9,343 nt of DNA from Bacteroidota bacterium (GTDB lineage Bacteria > Bacteroidota > Bacteroidia > Bacteroidales > VadinHA17). The position numbers and the translations under genes are program-made. The stretch covers positions 1 to 9,343 of the forward strand of contig VGGM01000032.1 in the NCBI GenBank assembly GCA_016868515.1. The letters are read 5' to 3'. Positions 1 through 8,173 of this stretch are shown one piece after another (position 1 is the stretch's first letter; every line of letters starts with the position of its first letter). A model generated the notes under the pieces. It did no database searches and had not been told where the DNA came from. It saw only the letters and a program-made list of their open reading frames with translations.

Positions 1-38
1 CCTTTCTGTCTTAATTGGACTTAGGTTAAATTATTTAA

Positions 39-1328
<1,290 letters not shown>

Positions 1329-1346
1329 TACTGAACTGGTACCGGG

Positions 1347-1371
1347 AACCGGGCATCAGGTATCCCCGGTT
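1347..1371 (+). terminator. Possible eno 3' hairpin
   Basis: A 7-bp perfect GC-rich stem, AACCGGG (1347-1353) with CCCGGTT (1365-1371), starts 19 bases after the enolase stop. It has an 11-base loop. No U-tract follows; the next bases are gctccccaaaaagg. It may protect or mark the eno transcript end, but it is a weak intrinsic terminator. Confidence 0.3.
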
Positions 1372-1477
1372 GCTCCCCAAAAAGGCAATTCATGGCGTTG
1401 TTCCGGGGCCTGAAATGGTTGTTAACATTTGTTAATAACTCCTGTTAGAATCGCGTTTAAATCTACAGGTGTTTTTA

Positions 1478-1509
1478 TTTGCTCCTGGTCGATACTCTTA
1501 TTATTTTTG
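1478..1509 (+). promoter_or_regulatory. Bacteroidota-type promoter of the structured RNA
   Basis: TTTG at 1478-1481 (the -33 element) and TATTTTTG at 1502-1509 (the -7 element, consensus TAnnTTTG) are separated by 20 bases. This matches the known Bacteroidota sigma-ABfr promoter layout. The predicted transcription start falls near 1514-1516, exactly where the hairpin-rich region begins. No protein start lies nearby, so the promoter fits an RNA transcript. Confidence 0.65.
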
Positions 1510-1770
1510 TTTTACCAGGTGAGCGATAAAAGGTTGCTCAGAAGGTGAGGAGGCAGCGAACCCTTCTTAACTGAAGCAGTAGTTGTCTCGGTCAGGCCTC
1601 CGGGCCTGCCGCCGGAAGAGCCGGAGTCCTTGAAGCAAGGGTCAGGTGGCAACACGGGGCCGGAACTGAAAGGAGAACCCGCAGAGATTCGCAAGAGTTC
1701 TTTAAAGGTTTGGTTGAGAGGAGTAAACCGGCAATAGAAGGCTTCGGCCACACTAGGCAGGTTATCTGAA

Positions 1771-1781
1771 AACGGGAACTA
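1771..1781 (+). repeat. Upstream copy of the terminator 5' arm
   Basis: AACGGGAACTA occurs exactly at 1771-1781 and again at 2028-2038, where it forms the 5' arm of the terminator-like hairpin. The 8-base core AACGGGAA recurs at 2149-2156. The 1771 copy can pair locally with GTTCC (1798-1802), or as a 9-bp duplex with GTTCCCGTT (2051-2059). It could therefore compete with the terminator arm. Confidence 0.6.
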
Positions 1782-2027
1782 ATCTTCCTGCTTACAGGTT
1801 CCAGAGCGACTGATGCCGCAAGGCATGAGTCAGAAAGGAGAAATCCCGACGACGCTTCGTTCCGGAAGGTAAATCCCGCCGGGTTTACCCAGGGAACTGC
1901 CTGAAAGTGGTACTGTAACAGGAACCACCGGAGGGTTTGGGCTGAAGGCCTCCGCGAGGAGAATATCCGGAAGCCGGCCATAATAACTGTAATCTGGCAT
2001 TTAACGCAACTCCGGTTGCTTAAAATG

Positions 2028-2070
2028 AACGGGAACTATTCGACAGAATGGTTCCCGTTACTGCTTTTAC
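2028..2070 (+). terminator. Terminator-like hairpin at the end of the structured RNA
   Basis: AACGGGAAC plus TATTC (2028-2041) pairs with GAATG plus GTTCCCGTT (2046-2059). This gives a 14-bp stem with one U-G wobble and a GACA loop. ACTGCTTTTAC follows, which contains a short U-run. The stem is strong but the U-tract modest, so termination may be partial. It directly abuts the hairpin at 1998-2027. Confidence 0.6.
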
Positions 2071-2115
2071 GGGATGCAGGGTGCCCTGCGCCGGATGCCG
2101 GTCACCATTTATTGC

Positions 2116-2123
2116 TATCTTTG
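2116..2123 (+). promoter_or_regulatory. Possible -7 element for the decarboxylase operon
   Basis: TATCTTTG matches the Bacteroidota TAnnTTTG -7 element exactly. I see no good TTTG about 20 bases upstream, so only half of the promoter is supported. Transcription would begin near 2128-2130, after the terminator hairpin and before the preferred decarboxylase start at 2146. Confidence 0.4.
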
Positions 2124-2145
2124 TGCCTTGAAAAGGCATCTGTCA

Positions 2146-4059
2146 TTGAACGGGAAAGGTCATAACGGGGTAGCTGCATTTACCGACCGGCTAAGGGAGG
2201 AGGGAGAGCTTCTAACCATAAACGGTTTCACCGACCCTGAACTTGAGATAACCGAAATAGCCGATCGTTTCATAAAGGCAAACGGTAAGGCTCTGCGCTT
2301 CAACAATACCGGTACGGACTTTCCGGTTGCAATCAACCTGTTCGGGTCAGACAGAAGGATGGCCATGGCGGTCGGAAGAACTGATCTTGACGATGCAGGC
2401 CGTGAAATTGATGAGGTATTGAAGCTTGTCGGACGCCGGTCAGAGGGGGGAATTCTGAAGGGACTCCTTAATGCTCCCCGGCTGTTAAGGTATGCACGGC
2501 TGATGCCGTCCAGAAAAAGGGGCAGGGGTGCTTGTCAGGATGTAATAATGAAGGAACCAGACCTTGACAGGTTGCCAATTCTAAAATGCTGGCCTCACGA
2601 CGGCGGGAGGTTCATAACTCTTCCCTGTGTTCATACTTTCCACCCCGATACGGGTGCCGGAAACCTTGGTATGTACCGCATGCAGGTCTTTGACAGCAGG
2701 ACTACCGGCATGCACTGGCACCGTCACAAAACCGGAGCCAACCATTTCGAAGCATGGAAAAGGTCAGGAAGGCTTATGCCTGTGGCAGTAACACTGGGTG
2801 GCGACCCGGTGTATACATACGCTGCAACTGCTCCGCTTCCGGAAAATATTGACGAGTATATTCTTGCCGGATTCCTCAGGCGGAGGAGGGTCAGGCTCGT
2901 AAAATGCCTGACACAGGATATCTGGGTTCCCGAGGATGCCGATATCGTTATTGAAGGGTATGTCGATCCTTCTGACGATCTGTTATGGGAGGGGCCTTTT
3001 GGTGACCATACCGGAGTCTATTCGCTGGCTGACTGGTACCCGGCGTTCCATGTAACTTCAATCAGCCACAGGAAAGATGCAGTTTATCCGGCTACAATTG
3101 TTGGAATACCTCCGCAGGAAGATGCCTGGATAGGAAAGGCCACGGGAAAGCTTTTTCTGCCGGCCATTAAGATGACACTGGCTCCGGAGGTTGATGATCT
3201 GTATCTTCCCGATGCAGGAGTAGCCCATAACCTGGTTATTGTAAGTATCTCAAAAAGATATCCGGGTCAGGGAGCGAAGGTTATCTCATCACTTTTCGGA
3301 GCAGGTCAGATGATGTTTTCCAAGTTCATCATTGCCGTCAGCAGCGGCACTGACATCAGAGACCCGGAATCTGTAATTGCATCAATTGAAAGGAACTGCA
3401 ACCTTGCCACTGATCTGCTTACGCAAAGGGGGCCGCTTGATGTACTTGACCACTCATCCGACACCTTTTCCATCGGAGGCAAAATGGCCATTGATGCGAC
3501 CGAAAAGCTTCCGGAGGAGAAGCAGGCGGATAATCGGCTTCCATTTGCCGGCAAAAACTCAATGATGGACCTTGCAGGGATAATAGCAGAGAGGTTTCCA
3601 GGCGGGACTGTTGATATCCGTTCACCCTATGGAGGCGTTCTGCTCGTCACAGTACCCAAAAGTCACAAACGACAGATAATCAGGTCTATGATGAAGGATA
3701 TGGCCGGGCTTGAACACAATGATGGCCGGGCTGTGATCGTCCTTTTTGAGGAGGGTGTCCCGCTTGATGACGGAACAACCCTGCTGTGGCAGCTGACCGG
3801 CAATACTGATCCTGTAAGGGACATTTTTTTCGGCCATAACCTCATTATCGATGCCAGGTTCAAGCTGCCCGTAAGGGATAATTTCGTAAGAGAATGGCCC
3901 AATGTGGTAGTTTCTCTTCCTGCAACCATTGATTCCATTGACAGGAAATGGCAAAGCCTGACAGGGATGGAGATGGTCAAGTCGCCTTCAATAAGGTACA
4001 TGAATATGGTGATGTCCGGTGGTGCAGCAATCAATGAGGATACTTCTGATGGCAGTTGA
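2146..4059 (+). CDS. UbiD-family prenylated-FMN decarboxylase
   Basis: Members of this family use prenylated FMN to (de)carboxylate aromatic or unsaturated acids. Numbered from the upstream ATG at 2074, active-site residues visible by comparison with UbiD/Fdc1 are Asn197 and Arg202 in NLGMYRMQ, His218, and Glu261 in DEYILAG for the metal and cofactor, then Glu306 and Asp311 in EGPFGDHTG as catalytic acids. ALGGDP-like TLGGDPVYTYA and the EDAWIGKATGK segment also fit. At about 637 residues it is longer than classical UbiD (about 500) and closer to the large forms often labelled menaquinone-biosynthesis decarboxylases; the substrate cannot be read from sequence. The frame stays open to ATGs at 2074 and 2095, but UbiD homologues begin close to the AAFTDRLREEGEL segment. 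A -7-like element also lies at 2116, so I prefer TTG at 2146; the start is uncertain. No ubiX partner is in view. The 3' end overlaps the next gene. Confidence 0.9.
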   Translation: MNGKGHNGVAAFTDRLREEGELLTINGFTDPELEITEIADRFIKANGKALRFNNTGTDFPVAINLFGSDRRMAMAVGRTDLDDAGREIDEVLKLVGRRSEGGILKGLLNAPRLLRYARLMPSRKRGRGACQDVIMKEPDLDRLPILKCWPHDGGRFITLPCVHTFHPDTGAGNLGMYRMQVFDSRTTGMHWHRHKTGANHFEAWKRSGRLMPVAVTLGGDPVYTYAATAPLPENIDEYILAGFLRRRRVRLVKCLTQDIWVPEDADIVIEGYVDPSDDLLWEGPFGDHTGVYSLADWYPAFHVTSISHRKDAVYPATIVGIPPQEDAWIGKATGKLFLPAIKMTLAPEVDDLYLPDAGVAHNLVIVSISKRYPGQGAKVISSLFGAGQMMFSKFIIAVSSGTDIRDPESVIASIERNCNLATDLLTQRGPLDVLDHSSDTFSIGGKMAIDATEKLPEEKQADNRLPFAGKNSMMDLAGIIAERFPGGTVDIRSPYGGVLLVTVPKSHKRQIIRSMMKDMAGLEHNDGRAVIVLFEEGVPLDDGTTLLWQLTGNTDPVRDIFFGHNLIIDARFKLPVRDNFVREWPNVVVSLPATIDSIDRKWQSLTGMEMVKSPSIRYMNMVMSGGAAINEDTSDGS

Positions 4060-5020
4060 TCAGGTCATAATACTCCCGATAATCAGCGACCTTGATGGTA
4101 GCGGTGTTTTCAGGTACATTTTTCTCTCTGCCGTGTCTGTTGCCTTTGGCTACGTTGTGGTTTGGGGGCAGACCCGCAGCCTCTACAGGGCACACAGGCT
4201 TTTGAAGGAGAAAGATGCCGCCTTGTCGGAAGTTGCCAGGCACAGGGAGGAGCTTGAATATTTTAACAAGAACATTACCGACAGTTTGCTATATGCAAAG
4301 AAGATTCAGGAGGCACTGATTCCTTCAGAGGAATTCTTCAGAAGACATTTCTCCGACTCATTCATTTTCTTTCAACCCCGCGATATTGTAAGCGGTGATT
4401 TCTATTACGTGTGTGAAAAGAATAACAGAACATATGTTGTCGTCGCCGACTGTACAGGCCATGGCGTTCCCGGGGCCCTTATGTCGATGATTGGTCTCAG
4501 AATGATTGATGCCATAATAGAGAAAGACAACCCCAGTCCGGTCGTGGTGCTTGATAACCTCAATGCTGAAATTGAGGCGGCATTTCACAGGGAGGATGGC
4601 TTTTCACAGTCAATAAAGGATGGAATGGATATTGCCATTTGCATGATTGACAAGCATGCCAGACAGGTCGAATTTGCCGGATCCTTTTTACCTCTGTATT
4701 TTGTCCGTGACGGCAAACTGAATGAGATCAGGGGCGACAAGATTATAATCGGCCGGAGAATTGATGGCCAGTCATTTACCAATCATAATACCAGCCTTGA
4801 AGAGGGTGATATATTCTATATGCTCAGCGACGGGTATTCCGATCAGTTTGGTGGTTTGGATAACAAGAAATTCATGAACCGCCGGCTGAGGTACCTGCTG
4901 TTGACAATTCACAGGTATTCACATTCCGATCAGCGTGATATTCTTTCCGAGAACATATCTGCATGGATGGGAACGAACAGGCAGATTGATGATATGCTGG
5001 TAATTGGGTTCCGGCCCTGA
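4034..5020 (+). CDS. Membrane-anchored SpoIIE/RsbU-type serine phosphatase (PP2C)
   Basis: Predicted protein-serine/threonine phosphatase of 328 residues. A single membrane segment (about 27-45) is followed by a charged coiled-coil linker (about 50-95) carrying the common NITDSLLYAKKIQEALIP motif, then a SpoIIE domain (about 100-326). Metal-binding acids are intact: Asp122 in SGDFYY, Asp139 in VADCTGHGVPG, the DGMDIA motif (197-202), Asp266 in MLSDGYSDQFGG, and Asp319/Asp320 near the C terminus. Relatives usually carry a large sensory N terminus (7TMR-DISM, TPR or GAF); here there is none, so input must come through another protein or the membrane. The ATG at 4034 overlaps the decarboxylase stop by 26 bases. 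The ATG at 4049 is also plausible, with AGGA at 4037-4040 spaced 8 bases before it. Overlap implies translational coupling. Its target, perhaps an anti-sigma antagonist, is not in the window. Confidence 0.92.
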   Translation: MRILLMAVDQVIILPIISDLDGSGVFRYIFLSAVSVAFGYVVVWGQTRSLYRAHRLLKEKDAALSEVARHREELEYFNKNITDSLLYAKKIQEALIPSEEFFRRHFSDSFIFFQPRDIVSGDFYYVCEKNNRTYVVVADCTGHGVPGALMSMIGLRMIDAIIEKDNPSPVVVLDNLNAEIEAAFHREDGFSQSIKDGMDIAICMIDKHARQVEFAGSFLPLYFVRDGKLNEIRGDKIIIGRRIDGQSFTNHNTSLEEGDIFYMLSDGYSDQFGGLDNKKFMNRRLRYLLLTIHRYSHSDQRDILSENISAWMGTNRQIDDMLVIGFRP

Positions 5021-5027
5021 AAAGTAA

Positions 5028-6368
5028 CTAACTGAATTGTTTTATCTTTTCAATCAGTGACGAAGGCTGGAAAGGTTTACTGATATAGTCATCCATCCCT
5101 GCCGAGAGGCATTTCTCCTTGTCGCCAAGCATAGCGTTTGCCGTGATGGCTATAATGGGAACATGTTTTCCTGTGCTTTTTTCCAGTGCTCTTATTTTTT
5201 CAGCTGCAATCAGTCCGTCCATGACCGGCATCTGGATATCCATAAGGATAATGTCATAATCGGCAGTAGCCACCATATCGAGAGCCTCTTTACCGTTTGA
5301 TGCGGTATCAATGTTTCTCACCAGTGGTTTCAGGGTAAGGAAGGTTATTCTCTGGTTGATAAGGTTATCCTCTACCAGCAGGAGGCTTAGCTCCTTAAGG
5401 TCCTTTTTCCTTTTTGGTTCTTCCCTGGTCAGTTCTGCAAACTTTCGTGAAGCGACCTCCTGTTTTACATTTTTGGTCTCACTATTTCTGAAAGGAACAG
5501 TGAAGGCGAACTGATAGTTGTTCCCCTGCATTGAAGATAAGAATGTACCCCCGAAAGAATCAATAAGCTTCTCAGCCAGAGATGGTTGCCTGGTTTCGTC
5601 GTTGTATTGCATCAACCTTACAGCCGAAATGATAACAATCTTAACATCAAAGCTGTTCCCGGCCTTCAATGGCTTCTCAACCTCAACTTTCAGGGGAGTA
5701 CCGGCCGGCTGACCGGAAAGCCTGTTAAGTAAATCGAGTATTATCTGCTTCACAACGATAGGGTCGCCAAAAACATCGGAGTCAGCAGACCCTGAGGTTT
5801 CAATAGTAAACCCGACAGGCACCGGGGAGCTGAGGTTAAAAAGCTCAATCGTATTCTGTATGGCAGCCACTACACTGAACCTGATTGGTTTTCTCCTGCC
5901 AAATGAGGCCGTGCCTGCGCTTTGCATCGTCAGCTCGTTTACGGTAGAAACCATATTTGTGGTGGATGCAATTAGTGTTTCCACAAGGTCTTTCTGCTTG
6001 GGCGTCAGGGTTGTATCTGAGATGAGATCACCAATTATGACCAGATTGTTAAGCGGTTCCCTGATACGATGCGAAAAACCTGCAAGAAATTCGCCCTGGT
6101 TCAGATTTAAATCGGTAACCTGATCGAGTTCACGGCCTTTTTTGCTGGCCGACTTCCTTATCAGCCAGATGGCAGTAACTGAAGCTATTGCCGAGAGAAC
6201 AATTCCGGCAACAGGCAGAATTACATATCCCAGCAGAATAAACAGCCCTGAGGCCGCAAGTAATACCAGTGAGCCTATGCCCGAAATCACAGGAAGTAAC
6301 TTCCGTTCGTTGCCTTTAGCGTGGACTCCGGTCAACCTTTCTTCTCCGGGGTTGTTGTTCTCTTTCAA
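5028..6368 (-). CDS. Membrane hybrid protein: degenerate histidine-kinase core plus receiver domain
   Basis: A 446-residue signalling protein. Two closely spaced membrane helices (about 27-49 and 51-70) lead into a histidine-kinase dimerisation-like helix with His100 in FSHRIREPLNN, then a kinase-like region (about 165-293), and a C-terminal receiver domain (about 327-446). The receiver is complete: Glu333/Asp334, phospho-acceptor Asp377 in DIILMDIQMPVMDG, Thr409 and Lys431. The kinase part is not. The usual acid after the phospho-His is Arg101, the usual Thr is Glu104, and the N-box Asn position is Arg216 in QIILDLLNRLSG. No DxGxG motif is visible either. It probably cannot bind ATP conventionally and may act as a scaffold or a receiver for another kinase. 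No extracytoplasmic sensor is present. The start is TTG (6366-6368); the nearby ATG at 6388-6390 is out of frame. It converges on the phosphatase gene with 7 bases between stops. Confidence 0.88.
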   Translation of the reverse strand: MKENNNPGEERLTGVHAKGNERKLLPVISGIGSLVLLAASGLFILLGYVILPVAGIVLSAIASVTAIWLIRKSASKKGRELDQVTDLNLNQGEFLAGFSHRIREPLNNLVIIGDLISDTTLTPKQKDLVETLIASTTNMVSTVNELTMQSAGTASFGRRKPIRFSVVAAIQNTIELFNLSSPVPVGFTIETSGSADSDVFGDPIVVKQIILDLLNRLSGQPAGTPLKVEVEKPLKAGNSFDVKIVIISAVRLMQYNDETRQPSLAEKLIDSFGGTFLSSMQGNNYQFAFTVPFRNSETKNVKQEVASRKFAELTREEPKRKKDLKELSLLLVEDNLINQRITFLTLKPLVRNIDTASNGKEALDMVATADYDIILMDIQMPVMDGLIAAEKIRALEKSTGKHVPIIAITANAMLGDKEKCLSAGMDDYISKPFQPSSLIEKIKQFS

Positions 6369-6460
6369 TATATAAGTTATTAAGTGCCATTTAGGCCACG
6401 TAAATTTACACTTTTTACTTAAATTGAATACCCACCGTTACGATGATGCGATTATTACCT

Positions 6461-6468
6461 TATTTTTG
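6461..6468 (+). promoter_or_regulatory. -7 element of the exported-protein operon
   Basis: TATTTTTG matches TAnnTTTG exactly and lies 49 bases before the ATG at 6518. A clear -33 TTTG is not seen. It sits downstream of the alternative in-frame ATG at 6443, which argues against that longer start. Confidence 0.5.
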
Positions 6469-6503
6469 TCTCTGGCGGTATGAATTTTGTAGACTAAAAC
6501 CGG

Positions 6504-6511
6504 AAAGGAGG
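6504..6511 (+). promoter_or_regulatory. Strong ribosome binding site deciding the start at 6518
   Basis: AAAGGAGG ends 6 bases before ATG 6518. Such a strong Shine-Dalgarno is uncommon in Bacteroidota. It settles the start, since the in-frame ATG at 6443 would add 25 non-signal residues before the signal peptide. Confidence 0.75.
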
Positions 6512-6517
6512 AGAAGT

Positions 6518-7264
6518 ATGAATATTTCAGGCAGATACCCGGCAATCGTATGTGCATTTATACTCAGCCTGCACACTGTTTCTGGTCAGCTGGAACCGGG
6601 GCAAACAGTTAAATATGAGCCGGGATTCCGCTTTACCGATGGTATTTTTGTGAACTTCGACCAGGTGAAAAGCAACAACCCGATACCGAAGGCCAAGCTT
6701 CTTACTTCAGCCGAATACAATGACAGGGATTTTTTCAATATGCTGTTCGAAAGCGACAATCTCTATTATTATGATGAAATGGGAGTGAGGCAGGAGCTTG
6801 CGAAGTCAGACATATGGGGTTTTGCACGCAACGGGGTTCTTTACATTCAGGTACAGGGCAACTTTAACCGTATAACCTATGTGGGCAGCATATGCCACTT
6901 TGTGGCTGATATAACTACCTATGATCAGCGCTATTATGGCAACTACCCCTATAACAGCTATTACGACCCATATTACTACCCCTATGGCTACAATCCGTAC
7001 AGCAGTTACTACTACCCTGGTTCCTATGGTATGCCATACAGGCAATCGGCAGTTCCGCGCAACGAGCTCAAGCAGTATATGATAGATTTTGAGACAGGCA
7101 AGGTGATGGACTATGATGCAAGAAGTGTTACAATACTTCTTATGTCCGATCCGGAGCTGCATGAGGAATTTGTAAAGCTGTCGAGGAAGAAACAGAAACA
7201 GCTCATGTTTGTCTATCTTAGGAAGTACAACGAACGTAACCCGCTTTACCTGCCATCGAAATAA
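6518..7264 (+). CDS. Exported protein of unknown function with tyrosine-rich tract
   Basis: I do not recognise the family. The 248-residue product starts with a signal peptide (about 1-23, ending HTVSG before QLEPGQ) and no lipobox, so export to the periplasm or surface is likely. Residues 24-138 form a mixed, beta-rich-looking region. Residues 139-174 are extremely tyrosine-rich (17 of 36), mixed with Pro, Gly, Asn and Ser, in short PYYYPYGY-like units. The C-terminal part (about 180-248) is charged and probably helical, ending in KQLMFVYLRKYNERNPLYLPSK. The start is set by the ribosome site at 6504-6511 and the promoter element at 6461. It is followed after 8 bases by another exported protein, so the two are probably co-transcribed and may work together. 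The low-complexity tract may be disordered or self-associating; that is inference. Confidence 0.8.
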   Translation: MNISGRYPAIVCAFILSLHTVSGQLEPGQTVKYEPGFRFTDGIFVNFDQVKSNNPIPKAKLLTSAEYNDRDFFNMLFESDNLYYYDEMGVRQELAKSDIWGFARNGVLYIQVQGNFNRITYVGSICHFVADITTYDQRYYGNYPYNSYYDPYYYPYGYNPYSSYYYPGSYGMPYRQSAVPRNELKQYMIDFETGKVMDYDARSVTILLMSDPELHEEFVKLSRKKQKQLMFVYLRKYNERNPLYLPSK

Positions 7265-7272
7265 GCATTCCA

Positions 7273-8124
7273 ATGAAAAAACTGATCCTTCTCTTTTGTC
7301 CCTTCCTTGCTGCTACATCACTCTATTCTCAGGCACCCTATCCTTCCGTTGAGGAGGGAAAGCTGCTGACAGCTTCAACCACCTGCGTGGTACTGGAGAA
7401 TAACCCGTTCTCGGAATTCAATCCCGCCATAAGGGATGCGGTTAAGGCATACTGGACACTAACTCCCTACGAATTCATTGATATAAATGAATTCAACACC
7501 AGGCGGCAGAACCCCGCATACTCTTTCCTGGTACTCACTGAAACCGAATATGAAAAGGATAAATCGGGTTCGACCTTCTCATTCATAAACCTTCTTCTCG
7601 GAAAAAAGGTGAGAAACCTTGAAGAACTGCCCGAATTCTGTGCAATACCTCTCGACTTTGCCGGCGATGATGCCGATGCATGGTATGCATACAAGATGGG
7701 AATGATAATCAGGTTTATCCAGTCTCATGCCCAACTGGTGATAGCAAATCCGAAAAACCAGGGAGTGAGGTATCTCAGGTATTACAACCAGTTTGTTCCT
7801 GAGATTATGGATAAGACAGTTCTGGCACGTGAAGAGGATATGGAGGCTTCACTCGCCGGTCAGGAGGCGGTCGCGGGAGCCTATTCCGGCAAGTTCCTGC
7901 TGGTATCGGACGATGAGATCAGGTCGGCAGTTGACGAAAAGAGGCCCAACACCCTGATTCTTCATAAGGTAGGCCCTCCTGATGAACTTACCGGGGCATA
8001 TGTGTTCAAGATGCTGATAGGCACCGATGATGCAAAAATGTACTACTTCAACACCCATAAGATTGATGCAAGGAACCCGAACGGATTCCTTCCTTCCGAC
8101 CTGAGGAGACTTGCAAGATTCTGA
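7273..8124 (+). CDS. Exported protein of unknown function
   Basis: I do not recognise the family. The 283-residue product has a clear signal peptide (MKKLILLFCPFLAATSLYSQ, cleavage likely near residue 20) and no lipoprotein box at the cleavage site. The rest is soluble, with no membrane segment and no catalytic motif I can name. Notable stretches are AIRDAVKAYWTLTPYEFIDINEFNTRR (about 52-78), a PEFCAIPLDFAGDDADAWYAYKMGM segment and a C-terminal part with KMYYFNTHKIDARNPNGF. The ATG lies 8 bases after the preceding stop, and the signal peptide supports this start. Expression as an operon with the tyrosine-rich exported protein is likely, suggesting a shared envelope role; no function can be assigned. 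Confidence 0.82.
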   Translation: MKKLILLFCPFLAATSLYSQAPYPSVEEGKLLTASTTCVVLENNPFSEFNPAIRDAVKAYWTLTPYEFIDINEFNTRRQNPAYSFLVLTETEYEKDKSGSTFSFINLLLGKKVRNLEELPEFCAIPLDFAGDDADAWYAYKMGMIIRFIQSHAQLVIANPKNQGVRYLRYYNQFVPEIMDKTVLAREEDMEASLAGQEAVAGAYSGKFLLVSDDEIRSAVDEKRPNTLILHKVGPPDELTGAYVFKMLIGTDDAKMYYFNTHKIDARNPNGFLPSDLRRLARF

Positions 8125-8173
8125 TGCAGCATTTAACCTCTGTTGCGGTCTATTAGTTAAAGCTATTTTTATT

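Larger units (their letters stand above)
1515..2070 (+). ncRNA. Candidate large structured non-coding RNA, family unassigned
   Basis: I do not recognise the family. About 550 bases fold locally almost end to end. Hairpins read directly, given as the two arms, include 1520-1524/1536-1540; 1540-1545/1562-1567; 1593-1598/1603-1608 with UCCG loop; 1628-1632/1636-1640; 1646-1648/1653-1655 with GCAA loop; 1686-1690/1695-1699 with GCAA loop; 1707-1711/1725-1729; 1740-1742/1747-1749 with UUCG loop; 1808-1817/1822-1831 with GCAA loop; 1868-1877/1881-1889; 1907-1911/1924-1928; 1950-1953/1958-1961 with GCGA loop, enclosed by 1928-1932/1966-1970; and 2006-2010/2015-2019 with UCCG loop. CCAG (1515-1518) can pair with CTGG (1994-1997) to close the molecule. 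A promoter sits just upstream and a terminator-like hairpin ends it. Alternatives are a long regulatory leader of the downstream decarboxylase gene, or the remnant of a ribozyme or mobile element. That this is structured RNA is fairly sure; its function is unknown. Confidence 0.65.

Noticed and set aside
1405..1445. AT-rich GTTAAC/TTGTTAA repeats downstream of eno as an origin or integration site
   Set aside because: Only short imperfect repeats, with no DnaA boxes, integrase gene or duplicated attachment sequence.
1512..1981. Minus-strand open frames of 79 and 129 codons
   Set aside because: They lie antisense to the structured RNA, show Ser/Leu/Pro-rich composition typical of spurious frames in GC-rich RNA genes, and match no domain.
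1515..2070. RNase P RNA, tmRNA or SRP RNA as identity of the structured region
   Set aside because: The near-universal RNase P GAGGAAAGTC and ACAGAA signatures are absent. There is no tRNA-like end pair with CCA or tag reading frame for tmRNA, and no GGAAGGAAGCAG-type SRP loop.
1515..2070. Group II intron
   Set aside because: The 5' end loosely resembles GUGYG (GTGAG at 1519-1523), but I find no domain V-type hairpin with AGC and a GTTC-like end, and no reverse transcriptase. A degenerate ORF-less intron is not fully excluded.
6443..6517. Start of the tyrosine-rich protein at ATG 6443
   Set aside because: It lies upstream of an exact -7 promoter element and would bury the signal peptide. 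ATG 6518 has a strong ribosome site.
6806..7273. Minus-strand frame of 155 codons
   Set aside because: It is the antisense of the tyrosine-rich coding tract. The Val/Ile-rich runs are the complement of Tyr codons.
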